Shown: positions 35,301 through 44,194 of the stretch, piece after piece | Numbering within the stretch: position 1 is the first letter of the stretch | Layout: every line of letters begins with the position of its first letter | Source: Sphingomonas sp. | Lineage (GTDB): Bacteria > Pseudomonadota > Alphaproteobacteria > Sphingomonadales > Sphingomonadaceae | Assembly (NCBI RefSeq): GCF_017745215.1 | Contig: NZ_JAGHZV010000003.1 | Coordinates: 124,001-188,000 of the forward strand | Direction: 5' to 3' | DNA: 64,000 nt | Notes under the pieces: model-generated | What the model saw: the letters and a program-made list of their open reading frames with translations, nothing else | Databases searched by the model: none | What the model was told of the DNA's origin: nothing | Made by a program: the position numbers and the translations under genes

Positions 35301-35611
35301 CACTCACGCAGGCGATCCGCGAGGGCATGGCCGAAAAGATGCGCGCGGTGGTCATGACCGGCTTCGTGCCCGCGATCGGCTTCGTGCCGATGGCGCTCGC
35401 GCACGGCACCGGCGCCGAGGTGCAAAAGCCGCTCGCCACCACGGTGATCGGCGGCCTCGTCGCCGCGACGATCCTCACGCTGCTGGTGTTGCCGGCCATC
35501 GCCAGGGTCGTGCTGGCGGTGGCCGAGCGCCGACGCCCGCCGCACGACGGGAACGACTTCGCCGAACCAGGGCTTTCGCAACATCACGGAGAAAACCACC
35601 ATGGCGGATGA
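32339..35611 (+). CDS. czcA: Heavy-metal RND efflux pump (CzcA-like)
   Basis: This 1090-residue inner-membrane proton antiporter belongs to the HME-RND family. It has TM1 WAVLFLFLAVAAIGAW, two large periplasmic loops and the TM4 signature DFGLIVDGAVIIIEN. That signature is the DFGxxxDGAxxxxEN form associated with Co/Zn/Cd pumps rather than Cu/Ag pumps. Full length for the family. It ends 11 bases into the following CDF gene, so export and RND efflux are on one transcript. Confidence 0.95.
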   Translation: MIANLIALSVRARWAVLFLFLAVAAIGAWQLTRLPIDAVPDITNKQVQINVVDRGLSPIEMEKLVTLPVETSLAGIPGLESTRSLSRNGFSQVTAIFSDSTDLYFARQQVGERLVQAQESLPAGVQPQVGPVTTGLGEVVMYTVGYADADGKGAGKVDGQPGWQTDGSYLTPEGERLTDEVAKAGYLRTVQDWIIRPQLRTVAGVAGVDSIGGYAKTFVVEPDPVKLSTYGISYSELGEALENANLAVGANFFNRGGEAYQVRADARIRSVDEIRNAVAATRGGVAVTVGQIATVKVGGDLRTGAASMNGSEAVVGTALMLIGENSRVVAQAVNDKLDLVAKTLPPGIEVRVVLDRAKLVNATVSTVERNLAEGALLVAAALFLLLGNWRAAIIAVLVIPFSFLMMACGMNAFRVPGNLMSLGALDFGLIVDGAVIIIENCLARLAHRQAHEGRLLTLPERLEETRRAAQAMIKPTVFGQAIILLAFAPLLMFTGVEGKTFSPMAITIMLALVAAFILALTLVPALVALLIRRRVAEKEVWLIRKAKARYLPLLDKAIAKPWPFILGGLAFFLAAIPAFGLLGSEFIPQLDEKNIALASTRVPSVNLDQSLAMQRKVEAAIAKLPEVELMFSKTGTAEVATDPMPPNISDGFVILKPQEQWPAGVRTKADVIARIGKAAAGQLGNLYEMSQPIQLRFNELIAGVRGDVAIKLYGDDLDRMSASANEIVRVLQGIKGAASVKADQTGGAPTLDVRFDRAAIARYGLTVREVADTVASAMGGRESGLLFEGDRRFEIAVRVPEATRANLDEVLALPVLLPQQEGKPRRSVPLARVAQIRFTDGLNQVTRENGKRRVVIQATLQGRDAGSFVEEAMTKVGRVKLPAGYYLEWGGQFQNLQAASQRLSIVVPICFAAIFGLLHVALGSLGRAAAVFLAVPLGLAGGVFTLALTGIAFSVSAAVGFICLAGVAVLNGLVVMTAIRERLEAGLALTQAIREGMAEKMRAVVMTGFVPAIGFVPMALAHGTGAEVQKPLATTVIGGLVAATILTLLVLPAIARVVLAVAERRRPPHDGNDFAEPGLSQHHGENHHGG

Positions 35612-36518
35612 CCCTGCGGGCGCCGGGCATGCCCACGGCCACACCGCCGGTGCCAATGCCGGGATGCTCGGCTGGGCGCTGGCGCTCACCGCGACCTATC
35701 TCGTCGCCGAAGTGGTGGGCGGCTTCTGGTTCAACAGCCTCGCCCTGCTTTCCGACGCGGCGCACATGCTCACCGATGTCGCGGCACTGGTGATCGCGCT
35801 GATGGCGATCCGGCTCGGCCGACGCGCCGCCGACGAGCGCCGTACCTTCGGCTATCGCAGATTGGAGATCCTCGCTGCTGCCTTCAACGCCGTGCTGCTC
35901 TTCGCGATCGCCGTCTATGTGCTCGTCGAGGCGATCCGGCGCTTCGCCGATCCCGAGCCGGTGCAGTCCTGGGGGATGCTGGCCGTCGCATCGATCGGCC
36001 TCGTCGTGAACCTCGCCTCGATGCGCCTGCTCACCGCGGGCAAGGACGCCAGCTTCAACGTCAAGGGCGCCTATCTCGAGGTCTGGGCCGACATGGTCGG
36101 CTCGGTCGGGGTGATCCTCGGCGCGCTGGCGATCCGCTTCACGGGCTGGACCTGGGTCGATCCGGTGGTGGCGGTGGGGATCGGCCTGTGGGTGCTGCCG
36201 CGCACCTGGATCCTGCTCCGCGACACCACCAACGTCCTACTCGAAGGCGTCCCTGCGCGCCTGACGCTGACCGAAGTCCGCTCCGCGATCGCCGCGGTGG
36301 AGGGTGTCGACGGGCTCCACGACCTCCACGTCTGGTCGATGGCGAACGACGACGTCAGCTGCACGATGCACGTGACGCTGGCCGAAGACGCCGATCCGGA
36401 CGTGGTGCGCAAGGCGGTCGCAGACGTGATGGGCCGGCGGTTCGCGATCGAGCATGTCACGATCCAGACCGAAGGCGCGAGCGAGCCGTGCGACGGCGGC
36501 GAGCATCTCCATGCGTGA
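35601..36518 (+). CDS. czcD: Cation diffusion facilitator (CzcD-like)
   Basis: This 305-residue CDF exporter has a His-rich N-terminus (GHAHGHTAG) and six membrane segments. The metal site is HxxxD-type (LLSDAAHMLTD in TM2, WADMVGSVGV in TM5), and the cytoplasmic metal-binding domain is at residues 205-295. It moves Zn, Co or Cd from cytoplasm to periplasm, where CzcCBA can take it out. It overlaps czcA by 11 bases. Confidence 0.93.
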   Translation: MADDPAGAGHAHGHTAGANAGMLGWALALTATYLVAEVVGGFWFNSLALLSDAAHMLTDVAALVIALMAIRLGRRAADERRTFGYRRLEILAAAFNAVLLFAIAVYVLVEAIRRFADPEPVQSWGMLAVASIGLVVNLASMRLLTAGKDASFNVKGAYLEVWADMVGSVGVILGALAIRFTGWTWVDPVVAVGIGLWVLPRTWILLRDTTNVLLEGVPARLTLTEVRSAIAAVEGVDGLHDLHVWSMANDDVSCTMHVTLAEDADPDVVRKAVADVMGRRFAIEHVTIQTEGASEPCDGGEHLHA

Positions 36519-36744
36519 GGTGGATAAAGGCCGATCGCCGCGCGTTTGGACCGAGGAAGATGACGCGGAGTTGCTCCGCCGGATCGAGGCCCGCGAGCCA
36601 CCGGTCATCATCGCGCGCGCGATGGGTCGGCGACAGGACGCCATTCGCGGCCGTGCCGGTGAGTTGGGCGTGCCAGTGCCCTCGCCCCTGCGGCCGTGGC
36701 GGCGCTACCCCCGTCGTGGCGGGAGCTCCAATCAAGACCCTTGA
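36511..36744 (+). CDS. Small SANT/Myb-like HTH protein
   Basis: This 77-residue protein overlaps the end of czcD by 8 bases. It has WTEEDDAELLRRIEAREPPVIIARAMGRRQDAIRGRAGELG, a Myb/SANT-type tri-helical pattern typical of short alphaproteobacterial DNA-binding proteins. The last 20 residues are Pro/Arg-rich and unconserved. The overlap suggests co-transcription with the metal-efflux genes, but the link may be accidental. Confidence 0.55.
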   Translation: MREVDKGRSPRVWTEEDDAELLRRIEAREPPVIIARAMGRRQDAIRGRAGELGVPVPSPLRPWRRYPRRGGSSNQDP

Positions 36745-36807
36745 GTTCCGGCGAAGCCATCGACACGGCGGCCGCCGGCGAGACGCCCGCGGACCAGCCG
36801 GGGCACC

Positions 36808-36975
36808 GGCATGTGGAGGATCAGCGGCAATGCCGTCGGCCGGTCGCGCGAGGCGCTCGCAGCGCTCGACCCAGCCGATCGCGCGTCGAGGCGGCGCGCA
36901 AGCGTCTGCTCGACGCCGGCGCGCATGTGATGATCGAGACCGTCGCAGACCCGCCCAAGGCCCTCGACGAGCTTC
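36808..36975 (+). pseudogene. phnX: 3' remnant of phnX (phosphonoacetaldehyde hydrolase)
   Basis: One frame reads GMWRISGNAVGRSREALAALDPADRAS. After a -1 shift the next reads EAARKRLLDAGAHVMIETVADPPKALDEL. Together they match the end of PhnX (GMW...GNEVGLS...LRAAGAHYVIDSVADL). The rest of the gene is missing upstream and a frameshift splits what remains. It is a decayed fragment in the 480-bp gap between the metal and DUF11 loci. Confidence 0.7.
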
Positions 36976-37002
36976 CACTCGTCTACCCGTGCCTTGAAGG
37001 CA

Positions 37003-37509
37003 CTATTTCACTTTCACTCTGAACCTCAGAGAGAAATTGCTCCCCGCGGTCTGGTTGCCCGACAGACGCACGCGGATGTTCGTCACGTTCGAATCATAGC
37101 CGTTGGCATCGGCGGTCGGCGTGTAGGTCCAGGTGGTGCCGCCGTCCGACGAGAAGGAGAGGCTGTCGATCGTGCTCGACATGCCCTGGAAGCTGTAGGT
37201 CAGCCCGCTCGAGGGGATCAGACTCTCGCTGAAGGCGACCGGTCCCGAATTGGCCACCCCCAGATCGGCGACCCTGAGCGTCGTGCGTGCCGGAATCGCG
37301 TCCTTGATCTCCACGGTCTTGATCGTCGAAAGCGAGTTCGCCACCGGATTGGCCACGGTGATCGTATAATCGACGACTGCCCCGGGGATCGCCTTGGGGA
37401 AGAGCTGGCCCGTCGGGTCCGAGACCACCGACGAGGTCTTGGTGATGGTCAGCGGGCTCGCCGCGAGCAGCAGGAGCAGCAACGGCAGGAGCCGGAGGCG
37501 CTTCGTCAT
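37003..37509 (-). CDS. Secreted DUF11-like protein
   Basis: The 168-residue precursor has a Leu-rich signal (LRLLPLLLLLLAASPLT). The mature part is a DUF11/conserved-repeat fold: ITKTSSVVSDP, PGAVVDYTITVANPV, VEIKDAIPARTTLRVADLGV and GGTTWTYTPTADANG. It ends in an FSLRFRVKVK strand. It overlaps the previous large gene as ATGA and is the last gene of the five-gene operon. Such domains occur in surface adhesins and pilus-like proteins. Its role here is unknown. Confidence 0.75.
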   Translation of the reverse strand: MTKRLRLLPLLLLLLAASPLTITKTSSVVSDPTGQLFPKAIPGAVVDYTITVANPVANSLSTIKTVEIKDAIPARTTLRVADLGVANSGPVAFSESLIPSSGLTYSFQGMSSTIDSLSFSSDGGTTWTYTPTADANGYDSNVTNIRVRLSGNQTAGSNFSLRFRVKVK

Positions 37510-40500
37510 TTCCGATCTCCATCCAGCAGCCGGCCCATCCCGAGCAAGTCCTTGTCGAGGCGGACACGCAGCGTGAGATAGGCGCCCTGACGCGTGTAGC
37601 GCGTGTCCTCGAAGTCGCGGTCGCGATAGCCGGTGAAGTTGTAGCCCGCGCTCACCCAGGCGTTGCCGCCCGGCGAGAAGCCCACCGACGGGCCGATCGC
37701 GAAGGTCTTGGTGCCGCTCGTCCAGCTGTGCTGCATGCTCGCCGACACGCCCACGTCGAAGTTGTGGCGGACGTCCTTGCGGATCTCCAGCCCGATCACA
37801 TCGATGAAGCCGTCATATTGCTCGTCCGAATAGCGCCCGCGGACGAACTTGGCCCCATAGTACGCGCTCACCTCGAGCCCGTGCGCATCGCCCTCGGCGC
37901 CGGTGCGGTAGCTGAGCGCGATGTTGTTGACCGCGCGCAGCGTCGACTGGTCGCCGATCGCGAAGGTCGGCACCGCCAGCGCATTGCTCGACGAGGCACC
38001 CGCATCGGCCTGCTCGTGGCGCAGCTGAAAGCGCTCGAGCACCGCCCAATGGCTGTCTGGCGGACGGATCGCCAGCGCCAGATCACCCGTCGCGAACGAC
38101 GTCTTCGCGCCGCCCTTGTCGGTGATGCGATAGGCGTTCACGCTCGAGGCCAGCGTGCGACCCTCGCCCAGGGTGCGCAGCAGGCTGCTCGTGAAGCCGA
38201 TCCGCTGGTTGAGGTCCGAAGTCCGATATTCGGCCCGGCCGGTCCAGCTCCAGCGGTCGGCGCGATAGGTCGCCCCCAGCGTGACCGCCACGAAGTCGCC
38301 GTCACGCGCGTCCTGGCCGAGCACGCCGCCCGTGGCGCGCGGCTGGAAGGGATTGACGACGCTGCCCGGGTCGACGTGACCCGAGATCGTCCCGCTGGCG
38401 TCGACGGTCGCGTCGATCGTCCAGCGCTTGCCCACCGGCAGCGACTGGCTGAGGCCATATTGCGCGAAGGTGCGCTGGCCGTTCTCGCCGATCGCCTGCT
38501 GGTTGAGCGTCGACATGATCCGCGCCCCTGCCCAGGGGGACACATCGAAGCCGACGCGCGCGGCATGCGCGGTGTAGCTATCGCCCTTGGCGATCTCATA
38601 GCCGCCGATCAGGCGGATGTCCTTGGCGACCTTCCAGCTGAGGCCGATCTGCTGGCGCGCCGGGAAGTCGGTGCTCTCGTCGCGGCCGCCGATCGCGAGT
38701 TGCCCCTGCCCGCTGAGCTCGACCTTGTCGCCGAAGAAACGCTGCGTGGCTCCAACGGTAAAAAGCTGCGATTCCCGCTTCTTGCCGTCGATTCCCCGAT
38801 CGGATGCGAACTGCCCGCCGACATAGACGCTCCCGTGTTCGCGCTGATATTCGATGCGTGCATCGACCGCGATCCGGCTGGCATCGCTCACCAGATCGTC
38901 CTGCATCCACGCCGAGCCTGCGATATTGAGCCGCTTGCCGAGGCGAAGCCGCCCGTCGACGCCGATCTTCTGCGTGCCGCTCTCGGCCTGGTTCTGCTGG
39001 CCCAGCCCGAAGCCCGGGTCCTGGCGCCGCGCATAGGCGAGCACGTCGGCCGCCGGCCCGTGATGCTCGACCTCGACCGAGACCGCACGACCCGTGCCCA
39101 GCCCGCCCTGCCCGCCGGTGGCGGCTTCAGCGCGGATCTCGGTGTTGGCGGTCGGCCGGACCTTGATGTCGACGCCGGCGACCGTGGCGTTGCCCACCGT
39201 CTCGTCGTGCAGCAGCGTCGCACCGACCTCCACCTTGCCCTCGGCGAGCTTGAGCGAAGCGCGGCCGCCCGCCGCCAGCTTCTTGCCCGGGCCATAGGTC
39301 TCGTAGTCGACGACGATGAAGACCGGATTGAGCGCATTGTCGCGGCTCAGGATCGGTTCCTTGAAGCGGATCGTGCCCGCCACCGGATCGATGTCGTAAT
39401 CGATGTGGCGCGTCAGCTGCTTGCTGTCGAGCACCTGCTCGGAGCGATAGCGGTTGCGCGTCTCGAGCCGGATCTTGTCGCTGTTCGGCACGATGTCCTG
39501 GACCGACAGGCGATAGGGACCCGAGAGGCCGTTGCCCTGGATCTCGTCGCGGCCGTAGCGCTCGTCGACCTTCGCGGCGAAGATCGTGATGTGGCCGTTG
39601 CCGCTGGCGAACTCGGCCTTGCCGCCGCTCAGCGTGCGGCTGTAGCGGGCGAGGCGCGTGTCCGTGAAGCCGGTCTCGAAGTCCCCGAACAAGGCATAGA
39701 AATCGCGGCGTTCGAGGCGGAGGTACAGCTTGCCGCGCGTCGCCGCGTCCTGGCCCTGGATCGTGCCGTCGCCGTAGACGGTGTAATAGCGGTCCGGGTC
39801 GATCCGGCCGAGCAGCCCACGGTCGCGGTCGAAGCGCCTGTCGCTGTCATAGGCCATGGTCAGCAGCCAGCTGCCCTTGATCCGGCCCTTGGCATAGACC
39901 GCGAGCTGGCCGTCGGTGACGACGTCGTGGCTGCGCGTCGCGACGCTGTGGCGCGCGAGCGTGGTGTAGCCGATGGTACCCTTGCCGAAGCCGACGATCA
40001 TCCAGTCGCGCGCCGGCGCGGCCAGCCAAGGCTTGATCTCGAAGGTGCGCGGCTGGTTGTGATCCATGCCCGGCATGAGGACGGTGATGTGTGCGCTGCC
40101 CGCTTGCGTGGTCGGCTGGAGCGCGATCAGCGCGATGCCGTCGTCGCCGATCACGCGCTCCGTCGCCTCGGTCCGGTCGAGGCCGGCGAGCTGGCGCGTC
40201 TGCTCGGCCGCATCGGCGATCGCCGCGGTGTACGGCTGGTCGACGCGGAAGGCGACGGGCGTGCCGGCGCGGACGGGTTTGCCGTCCTTGTCGACAATAC
40301 GCACTGCAATCAAAGGCTTGTTGAGACCATCTGCAACGAGCTTCGAACGTTCGGCGACATAGGTCGCCTGCGCCGGCGTGTTGGCGTAGTGGACGATCCG
40401 CTCGAGCGTGGCGACCGTGGCACCGTCCGGGCCGAGCACGCGCGCCTGCAGGCGGTTGTCGCCGTCGACGAGCGGCAGGCCGCTCCACTTCGACACTGCG

Positions 40501-42506
40501 ACGCCGCGGGCGGCATCCTCGTCGGTGCCGTCGAACGACAGCGGGTCGACCGGCTTGCCGTTGAGCGTCAGCGCGACGACCTGGCCGATGGCGTGCTGGA
40601 CGACCGCGCGCACTGCCGGCGAGCGCGGGTTGTGCGTCGCATCGGGGAACAGCCAGTCGATCTTGCCTGGGGTGGCAGCAGCAGCCCAGTCGGTGCTGCC
40701 GCCCGCGGCGGTGGCGTCGTCGGCCGGCTGAACTTCAGACTGAGTCTGAGCATTGGCCGGCAGCGTTACGCGCTGGAGCTGGAAGTCGGCGCGCTGCAGG
40801 CTGCCGCCCTGGCCCTCGACGAAGCGGGAGGTGCCGTCGCGGTTGCTGCGCGTGTCGCGGTCGCACGCCTGGGGCGCGTAGCCCGGGGGCAGCGCACCGG
40901 TGTCGAGATGCACGACATGCGTGCCGGGACGAACACCTTCAAAGTGATAGAGGCCGTCCTTGTCAGTGATCGTGAAGCTTCCGTCCTCGAGCACGAGACG
41001 TACGCCCTGGACGCCCTTGCGGCCCTTGGAGGGATCGCCGCAGCCGCCCTCGGTGACGCGGCCGATCAGCGTCAGCGCATCGGTGAACAGCAGCGCATGA
41101 ATCCGCACCGAGGCACTGCTGTCTTCGGTCCTGAGCCCGAGCATCTCGGCATGGGCATGGTTGACCGCCTCGCCCATCGGGGCTTCTGGCGTGACCTGCA
41201 CGACATAGGTGACCTGGCGCGTGCCGGTGCCCTTCAGCGGGCCGAGCGCGAAGCGCATCGTCCGTCCGTCGCCGTCGATGGTCGGCTCGGCCGCGCCGCG
41301 CACGGATCCGGGGCGGTAGCGCATGCCCTTGGGCAGCGTATCGACCACCGTGACAGGCTGGGTCGCCGTCAGGCCGCTGTAATGGATCTGGAGCTGGTAC
41401 TGGACCATGTCGCCGGGCGAGGCGTCGCGGACCGAGGCGGTCTTCTCGATGCTGATCTGGGTGATCAGCCGGTTGAGCCGCAGCTTGTCGTCAACGGGGA
41501 CATCGACATGCACCGGCTCGGGCGAAGCCAGGGTGAATGTCCCGCCATAGGAGGCGTCGCTGATGCGATATTGTCCGGGCGGGCCGCTGAGGCCGGCCAG
41601 TTCGTCCGCCGTATAGACCGAGGGCGCGGTGAAGCCCGCGGGAGGCGTGATCTTGAGGCGATAGGTTCCCGGCTGGGCGAGCGGGAAGCGGAAATTGCCA
41701 TGGTCGAACTGATAGACATGACCGCTCGCATCGGTGACGGTGCCACCGCTGACCACGGTCGAAGGGTAGAGGCTGACCCCGTCATCGCCAAAGACCACGG
41801 CCGCGGGCTGGCCGGTGGCATTGTCGATGAGCGTCACCGTCGCGCCGTCCACCACGTCGCCGGTGCGCGAGTCGAACACATAGCCTTCGGGATCGATCAG
41901 CAGGTTGCCGACCGACGACGTGCTGTCCTCGTCCCCTTCGAACGACACGGTGAGGTGGCTGACGCCTGCCAGACGGATCTCGCACGGGCTGGGCGTTCCC
42001 GTGGTCCGCGTTGCAGGGACGGCGGCGGCGAACACGCCGGTATTGGGGCCGGTCTCGTGGAGAACGACCCAAGTCGTGCGGCCGCCGGCACTCGCGACCA
42101 CGGTTGCGTCCTCGCGCACCAGCGGATCGTAGTTCTCCGCCTCCGCGTCGAGCTCGAGCACATGGGCATATTGGATGTCGAGCGATTCGAGCGGCGCGGT
42201 CGCGGCGAGCTGGGCGGCATCGACCGGGCTGAGCGTTGCGATCGGCCGCGGATCGGTGGCGCATTTGGCAGGGCTGAACTGATAGCCCGGCGGAAGCTGG
42301 CGGAATTTGATCTGCGTCGGCCGCTTCACAGGATCAAGCGTCACTTCGTTGGACGCGATCGACTGGGGGCCGGACGGGGAAGTCCATGAAAGGCTGGCGG
42401 TGTTGCGAATCGTCGTCTGAGCCCCCGCGCTCCCGATGGAGGCGGTGACGGCGGCTAGCGCCAGGGCGCCCTTGCACAGGCGCGAGAGATGCGACGTTCG
42501 CAGCAT
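37506..42506 (-). CDS. Giant DUF11/SdrD-like outer-membrane beta-barrel protein
   Basis: This is a 1666-residue protein with a signal peptide (ALALAAVTASIGSAGA). In order it holds N-terminal beta domains with an NTASLSW start, DUF11 repeats (ISIEKTASVRDASPGDMVQYQLQI), and an SdrD-B-like domain (GVQGVRLVLEDGSFTITDKDG). Two Ig-like domains follow (RAGTPVAFRVD). The C-terminal half is beta-barrel-like (KLYLRLERRDFYALFGDFETGF and strands to the end), finishing in LTLRVRLDKDLLG. It probably sits in the outer membrane with beta-domains outward and works with the other DUF11 proteins of the operon. The substrate or partner is unknown. Confidence 0.75.
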   Translation of the reverse strand: MLRTSHLSRLCKGALALAAVTASIGSAGAQTTIRNTASLSWTSPSGPQSIASNEVTLDPVKRPTQIKFRQLPPGYQFSPAKCATDPRPIATLSPVDAAQLAATAPLESLDIQYAHVLELDAEAENYDPLVREDATVVASAGGRTTWVVLHETGPNTGVFAAAVPATRTTGTPSPCEIRLAGVSHLTVSFEGDEDSTSSVGNLLIDPEGYVFDSRTGDVVDGATVTLIDNATGQPAAVVFGDDGVSLYPSTVVSGGTVTDASGHVYQFDHGNFRFPLAQPGTYRLKITPPAGFTAPSVYTADELAGLSGPPGQYRISDASYGGTFTLASPEPVHVDVPVDDKLRLNRLITQISIEKTASVRDASPGDMVQYQLQIHYSGLTATQPVTVVDTLPKGMRYRPGSVRGAAEPTIDGDGRTMRFALGPLKGTGTRQVTYVVQVTPEAPMGEAVNHAHAEMLGLRTEDSSASVRIHALLFTDALTLIGRVTEGGCGDPSKGRKGVQGVRLVLEDGSFTITDKDGLYHFEGVRPGTHVVHLDTGALPPGYAPQACDRDTRSNRDGTSRFVEGQGGSLQRADFQLQRVTLPANAQTQSEVQPADDATAAGGSTDWAAAATPGKIDWLFPDATHNPRSPAVRAVVQHAIGQVVALTLNGKPVDPLSFDGTDEDAARGVAVSKWSGLPLVDGDNRLQARVLGPDGATVATLERIVHYANTPAQATYVAERSKLVADGLNKPLIAVRIVDKDGKPVRAGTPVAFRVDQPYTAAIADAAEQTRQLAGLDRTEATERVIGDDGIALIALQPTTQAGSAHITVLMPGMDHNQPRTFEIKPWLAAPARDWMIVGFGKGTIGYTTLARHSVATRSHDVVTDGQLAVYAKGRIKGSWLLTMAYDSDRRFDRDRGLLGRIDPDRYYTVYGDGTIQGQDAATRGKLYLRLERRDFYALFGDFETGFTDTRLARYSRTLSGGKAEFASGNGHITIFAAKVDERYGRDEIQGNGLSGPYRLSVQDIVPNSDKIRLETRNRYRSEQVLDSKQLTRHIDYDIDPVAGTIRFKEPILSRDNALNPVFIVVDYETYGPGKKLAAGGRASLKLAEGKVEVGATLLHDETVGNATVAGVDIKVRPTANTEIRAEAATGGQGGLGTGRAVSVEVEHHGPAADVLAYARRQDPGFGLGQQNQAESGTQKIGVDGRLRLGKRLNIAGSAWMQDDLVSDASRIAVDARIEYQREHGSVYVGGQFASDRGIDGKKRESQLFTVGATQRFFGDKVELSGQGQLAIGGRDESTDFPARQQIGLSWKVAKDIRLIGGYEIAKGDSYTAHAARVGFDVSPWAGARIMSTLNQQAIGENGQRTFAQYGLSQSLPVGKRWTIDATVDASGTISGHVDPGSVVNPFQPRATGGVLGQDARDGDFVAVTLGATYRADRWSWTGRAEYRTSDLNQRIGFTSSLLRTLGEGRTLASSVNAYRITDKGGAKTSFATGDLALAIRPPDSHWAVLERFQLRHEQADAGASSSNALAVPTFAIGDQSTLRAVNNIALSYRTGAEGDAHGLEVSAYYGAKFVRGRYSDEQYDGFIDVIGLEIRKDVRHNFDVGVSASMQHSWTSGTKTFAIGPSVGFSPGGNAWVSAGYNFTGYRDRDFEDTRYTRQGAYLTLRVRLDKDLLGMGRLLDGDRK

Positions 42507-42576
42507 ATAAGTTCCCGATCCGGCGCGCGCCGGTGAAGGCGCGCGCCGGAGGCTGGGTTCAGTCCAGTGCGGAGGC

Positions 42577-43668
42577 TCAGTTCACCGTGACGCGGAACGA
42601 GACCGCATACGAAGTGAGCGGAGCGACCGACGGCAGCGTGGCACGAACGGTCGTGCCGTCGAACGAACCGCCGAAGGGGTCCGACTCGTCGCTGCCCGTG
42701 TTGTTGTCGTCTTCGGTGGTGCCGAGCAGGATGCAGCCCAGGCCGGCGGTGCCGACCGAGATCGATCCCGGGACGAAGGTGGTGTTCGCGGGCACGTTGT
42801 CCGCCACCGCCACATTGGTCGCGATGCCGGGGCCGGCATTGGCGATCGTCATGCAATATTCGATGGTTGCGCCCGGAATCGCATGCGGATTCAGAAGCAG
42901 GTTCACCGGATCGCTGACGACATGTGACGCCTTGGAGAGCGTCACCACCGCAGTAGAGATGTGATAGGCGTCGAACGCGCGACCCTGGCCGTTGCGGGCG
43001 AGGTCGAGCGGGCCGCTGCCGTCGGCGAACACGATTTCCACCGTGCTGCTCGAGTCCGCGGTGAGGATCGACGTCGCCACGACGTCGGCGCCGAGCACGC
43101 CGGTGCTGCCGCCAGTCGCCGCGACTGCGTTGAGCGAGACGATCGCGGTGTCGGCACCCGGGGTGTTCGGGATGTTGGCGACGATGAATACCGTCACGGT
43201 GGCATCGGGCGCCAGCTCGTCGATGTACGTCGCCGTGTCGACACCCGCGTCATAGACGCCGTTGCCGTTCGAATCGACGAACGCGCGCATGTTGGTCACG
43301 TCGAAATTGTCGGTGCCGAGCAGCGGGATCGAGATCGTCTGCTGATCGGGATCCAAGCGGAAGTCCTGCACCGAGTTGCTGAGGTTGGTGACCGTGAAGG
43401 TCGTGACCTGGTTGGTCGCGCCCAGCGCAGTCTGGGTGACGGCGCCGCCGACTTCGGCGACGGCGAGGTTGATCTTCTTGTCGACCACGAAGGTCGCGAC
43501 GTTCGACGAGACGGTCTGGGTCGAGCCGCCGACGTCGTAGCTGACGCTGGCCTGGTTGTTCACGCTGGTGCCCGCCGCAGTCTGCGACTGGGCGAAAGCC
43601 GGCGTGGCGAGGAGTGCGGCGAGCGAGCCACCGCAGACCATCGTCTTGCGCAACTTACTGATACTCAT
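42577..43668 (-). CDS. Secreted DUF11-like structural protein
   Basis: The 363-residue precursor has a signal peptide (LAALLATPAFAQSQ). The mature protein has NNQASVSYDVGGSTQTVSSN, EVGGAVTQTALGATNQVTTFTV and a C-terminal DUF11 domain (PGATIEYCMTIANAGPGIATNVAVADNVPAN). The last strand, LTSYAVSFRVTVN, resembles the ends of the other secreted proteins here. A calcium-like DSNGNGVYDAG loop is at about residue 130. It is probably a subunit assembled with the other operon products at the cell surface. Confidence 0.8.
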   Translation of the reverse strand: MSISKLRKTMVCGGSLAALLATPAFAQSQTAAGTSVNNQASVSYDVGGSTQTVSSNVATFVVDKKINLAVAEVGGAVTQTALGATNQVTTFTVTNLSNSVQDFRLDPDQQTISIPLLGTDNFDVTNMRAFVDSNGNGVYDAGVDTATYIDELAPDATVTVFIVANIPNTPGADTAIVSLNAVAATGGSTGVLGADVVATSILTADSSSTVEIVFADGSGPLDLARNGQGRAFDAYHISTAVVTLSKASHVVSDPVNLLLNPHAIPGATIEYCMTIANAGPGIATNVAVADNVPANTTFVPGSISVGTAGLGCILLGTTEDDNNTGSDESDPFGGSFDGTTVRATLPSVAPLTSYAVSFRVTVN

Positions 43669-43703
43669 GACGAATTGTCCCCATTACGATGATTTACGAG
43701 GGC

Positions 43704-44183
43704 TCACTTCAGCAGGGCGCGAAACGCGACCTGAACCGCGCCGCCGGGAGCCACCGGCTGCGCCAACCGCCAGCGAACCACGCGCACGTCGGCGGCGACC
43801 GCCGGGCGAACCCGGCCGGCAGCGGAGACCTTGAGCGTGGCGAGCTGACTGAAGCTCTTCCCGTCGACCGACACTTCGGGCGCGGGCGAATTTCCGGCGA
43901 CGCCGACATATTGCATGTTGGCGGGCACGGGATTGGCGATCACCACGCCGGCGGCAGGCTGGCTGCCGCTGTTGGTGACCGAAAGCTGATAGACGACATG
44001 GTCGCCGGGCACGACCCGCTTGGCGGGCACCAGCTTGATGCGCGTGGTGCCGTTCGGGCCGGCCTCGCGCGCTTCGGCGAGCACCGTCGTGGTGATCCGC
44101 ACCGGGCTGACCGCCGGCGCCGCGGCCTGGGCGGCCATGGCGGGCGCGAGCAGCAGGCTGCCGAGCAACAGGGTATGACGCAT
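43704..44183 (-). CDS. Small secreted DUF11-like protein
   Basis: The 159-residue precursor begins MRHTLLLGSLLLAPAMAAQA. The DUF11-like body has VVPGDHVVYQLSVTNSGSQPAAGVVIANPVPANMQY and ends AVQVAFRALLK. The ATG at 44183 has a good GGAGG site. The longer frame would overlap the upstream gene, so this start is preferred. It lies between the two larger secreted proteins of the operon. Confidence 0.75.
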   Translation of the reverse strand: MRHTLLLGSLLLAPAMAAQAAAPAVSPVRITTTVLAEAREAGPNGTTRIKLVPAKRVVPGDHVVYQLSVTNSGSQPAAGVVIANPVPANMQYVGVAGNSPAPEVSVDGKSFSQLATLKVSAAGRVRPAVAADVRVVRWRLAQPVAPGGAVQVAFRALLK

Positions 44184-44194
44184 GGACTTCCTCC

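Noticed and set aside
37728..42389. Very long frame (1553 residues) on the + strand opposite the DUF11 protein
   Set aside because: It is an antisense shadow of the giant secreted protein, Arg/Ala/Val/Asp-rich and without any domain. The minus-strand gene has a signal peptide and clear domains.
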